This document shows, piece by piece, positions 63,001 to 64,000 of a stretch of DNA of 64,000 nucleotides. The notes beneath the pieces were generated by a model, which was given only the letters and a program-made list of their open reading frames with translations, was not told where the DNA came from and searched no databases. Position 1 is the first letter of the stretch. Every line of letters begins with the position of its first letter. Source of the stretch: Pseudomonas sp. BCA17 (lineage in GTDB: Bacteria > Pseudomonadota > Gammaproteobacteria > Pseudomonadales > Pseudomonadaceae); contig NZ_SGWI01000001.1 of NCBI RefSeq assembly GCF_004519405.1, positions 744,001 to 808,000 of the forward strand. The letters run 5' to 3'. Both the position numbers and the translations under genes were made by a program.

Positions 63001-64000
63001 TCAGCGGGTTACCCGCTACGAGCGCGATCACGCCGGTCGCCTCGTACGAAAAACCCTCCCCGGCGGCGAGGTGGTTGAATACGCCTACGACCGCCAAGGC
63101 AACCTGCTCAGCGTTGACGACGGCCACTGGGCGCTGGCCTACGAATACGATGTGCAAAATCGCCTCACCGCCGAGCACCAGGGCTGGGGCACCCTGCGTT
63201 ACGGGTACGACGCCTGCGGCCAGTTAAAACACCTGCGCCTGCCGGACAACAACCGGCTGGTGTTCAACCACGACAAAGGCGGCCACCTTTCCACCGTCGA
63301 ACTCAATGGCGCGCTGCTCACCTCACACCTATTTAAAAACGGCCGCGAACACCAACGTCAACAAGGCCAGTTGCTCAGCCACTACCACTACGACGACCAA
63401 CACCGCCTGCATGCTCATGCCATCACCCAGCAGGAGCATATTCTTTATCAGCGTCAATACGACTACGACAAAACCGGCAACCTCACCCGCCTGCTCGACA
63501 CCCGCAAGGGCCAGCACGACTACCACTACGACCCCCTTGCCCGCCTGACCCGCGCCAACCACTCGCAAGACGTGCAGGAACGCTTCGGCCATGACCCGGC
63601 GGGCAACCTGCTGATGCAGAACCGCCCCCGCCCGGACATCGTTGCCGGCAATCGCCTGATGATCCAGGGCGACCACCACTACGACTACGACGCCTTCGGC
63701 AACCTGATCCGCGAGCGACGCGGCAAAGGTCAGCAACTCGTCACCGAATACCGCTACGACTGCCAGCACCGTTTAATTGGCATCACCACGCCCAATGGGC
63801 AAACCGCTCTTTATCGCTATGACCCGTTTGGGCGGCGCATCAGCAAAACCGTGGATGACAAAACCACGGAGTTTTTCTGGCAGGGCGACAAGCTGATTGC
63901 CGAGCACCATGCGGAGCGCCATCGCAGTTATGTCTACGAACCGGACAGCTTCCGCCCATTGGTTTTGTTGGAGGGCTTTGGCCCAAAGGAAACGAAGCCC
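60035..64000 (+). CDS. RHS/YD-repeat polymorphic toxin-type protein, C-terminus beyond window
   Basis: An open frame of 1322 codons runs off the right edge. The start is TTG at 60035 with AAGGGG eight bases upstream; a stop at 60020 excludes earlier starts. The first 290 or so residues are a non-repeat domain with a hydrophobic stretch (LLFICLSAMVAWIRMLP). RHS architecture begins near residue 421 (SHGCPVSMVTGEELLTLTDG, FEWTRLYRTS), then dense YD repeats (Y-x-Y-D-x-x-G-R/N-L) from about residue 610 to the edge. Such proteins encapsulate a C-terminal toxin and are delivered by type VI or related systems. The variable toxin tip and immunity gene should lie just beyond 64000. No PAAR motif was seen. 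Confidence 0.9.
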   Translation, partial: MNPAIGRLALIPREAQTVDVESVLRGFRECLNTFDGWAESFWSSGALDVEQVFKAGDEVALVAPASSQSPSSTVAVCKAQGSLTLVHMFESTQFVPIGNTPVMLQAIAADGSPMGPPLHDTIGPSGILEVTGCTRDQRYQVTFYPNVSKDHVKTLYASYQSVVDRLELGLREQWTSTFQSQWKAYTDATPLNRRRMVEASFVNGIGKALYSLWDNITQLYDLLADIPLNSEKLLHYLSQAELDELLKVGKDAIAHGLLVLSDEPLLFICLSAMVAWIRMLPPPDMYELLGEITGEVLINLFLIWATRGMGVKLRLGAQVLGHIKSGRARSWLQTLAEQLVGPRLEPHAEALKPLLLGSVATPIKTVPVGPLKAGDQLVSNPVPAVRSKSQKTVLVRQEPVDDAPVSAKNPQGDAAASADKTASHGCPVSMVTGEELLTLTDGTLDGVLPFEWTRLYRTSAVEVDCGLGFGWSHALAHRLAVSGDSVLWTDHENRSTEFPLPTELRPAITNSLAEAAIYLGALPDELVLAQALRFYHFRDGVLTTISDAYDNRLRIVRDRSGRIERLDNGVGRSLCLRYELGRIVAVDYQVQRAKAHESFAWVTEQTVVSYAYDDAGRLVSATNAVGECEVYRYDDQHVILERQLAGGAIFYWEWERAGKAARCVRHWASFSQMDARYAWGDDGQVTVHNADGSQEVYVHDQRARLVQRIDPDGAEHFKSYDAKGRLTVEQDPLGAVTAYQYDDAGRLVAMFPGDDEPTSYEHDNGFVRVVRRGQAVWKYERNDQGDVTRRIDPDGHMTDYSYNKRGQLTAVGYPDHSCHRLVWNERGQLLEEQLPNGGIKRYRYDDLGRQVAREDEHGALTQYQWDSVGRLVRVVLPGGACREYSYNPYGKITAERDEVGHVTRYEYADGLHLISSRLNADGTQVKYRYDNVRLLLTEIENEVGETYQLDYHPNGLIQQEVGFDGQRTAYAYDLNGNLLEKTEHGDDGTQRVTRYERDHAGRLVRKTLPGGEVVEYAYDRQGNLLSVDDGHWALAYEYDVQNRLTAEHQGWGTLRYGYDACGQLKHLRLPDNNRLVFNHDKGGHLSTVELNGALLTSHLFKNGREHQRQQGQLLSHYHYDDQHRLHAHAITQQEHILYQRQYDYDKTGNLTRLLDTRKGQHDYHYDPLARLTRANHSQDVQERFGHDPAGNLLMQNRPRPDIVAGNRLMIQGDHHYDYDAFGNLIRERRGKGQQLVTEYRYDCQHRLIGITTPNGQTALYRYDPFGRRISKTVDDKTTEFFWQGDKLIAEHHAERHRSYVYEPDSFRPLVLLEGFGPKETKP

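Overview
The window is a stretch of chromosome from a Pseudomonas, most likely of the fluorescens group. The evidence is high-GC coding sequence, Pseudomonas-type REP palindromes (GTAGGAGCGAGC and TGTGGCGAGGGAGC types), a DUF6124-like gene, an AcoR/acoABC acetoin locus, and a polyamine-type binding protein beside gamma-glutamylputrescine-type enzymes. No rRNA, tRNA or CRISPR array was recognised. All family names come from reading motifs; no database search was run. Layout: 1-2736 holds an amino-acid permease (partial), a class III aminotransferase and a LuxR regulator. 2905-6470 is a compact operon (flavin monooxygenase, Rid protein, DUF1028 protein, ArgE-like deacylase) that looks catabolic for an unknown N-containing compound. 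6637-7621 holds two tandem small paralogous genes behind a textbook hrp box, with N-termini that fit type III secretion signals. 7856-15546 holds LysR/NCS1 permease, a chemoreceptor gene broken by one in-frame stop, a peroxiredoxin, and a LysR/SDR/AhpD-like group. 15776-22309 is a mobile or decayed region. It contains a fragment about 96% identical to a reductase gene 10 kb away, an IS4-family element with perfect 64-bp inverted ends, small secreted-peptide genes, and a ValRS that resembles actinobacterial enzymes. The ValRS gene has an odd frame-shifted start and a coupled 40-codon ORF, and is followed by IS66 and AraC/GyrI remnants. 22432-22973 is a DUF6124-like gene behind a strikingly structured leader. 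23105-34800 mixes hydrolase, PRISE-type reductase, MFS/TetR, two decayed genes, Hsp20, an ABC exporter, an immunity-like membrane protein and acetyltransferases. 34946-43917 holds membrane and TPM proteins, an RsbQ-like hydrolase overlapping a PAS histidine kinase, a DapF-like protein missing one catalytic cysteine, an alginate-lyase-family protein, a small kinase, and SRPBCC/SDR genes. 44035-48848 is a polyamine gene set (PuuB-, PotF- and PuuA-like) with a divergent AraC regulator. 48903-54208 is acoCBA with a sigma-54 promoter, palindromic sites and divergent acoR. 54450-59674 holds a TonB receptor, an AhpD-like protein, an MscS channel with a cyclic-nucleotide-binding domain, and a pirin. 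60035 to the end is a large RHS/YD-repeat protein whose C-terminal toxin region lies outside the window. The strongest candidates for undescribed biology are the hrp-box tandem pair (6637-7621), the xenologous ValRS cassette with its peptides (17491-21353), and the structured leader with matching loops (22432-22601).
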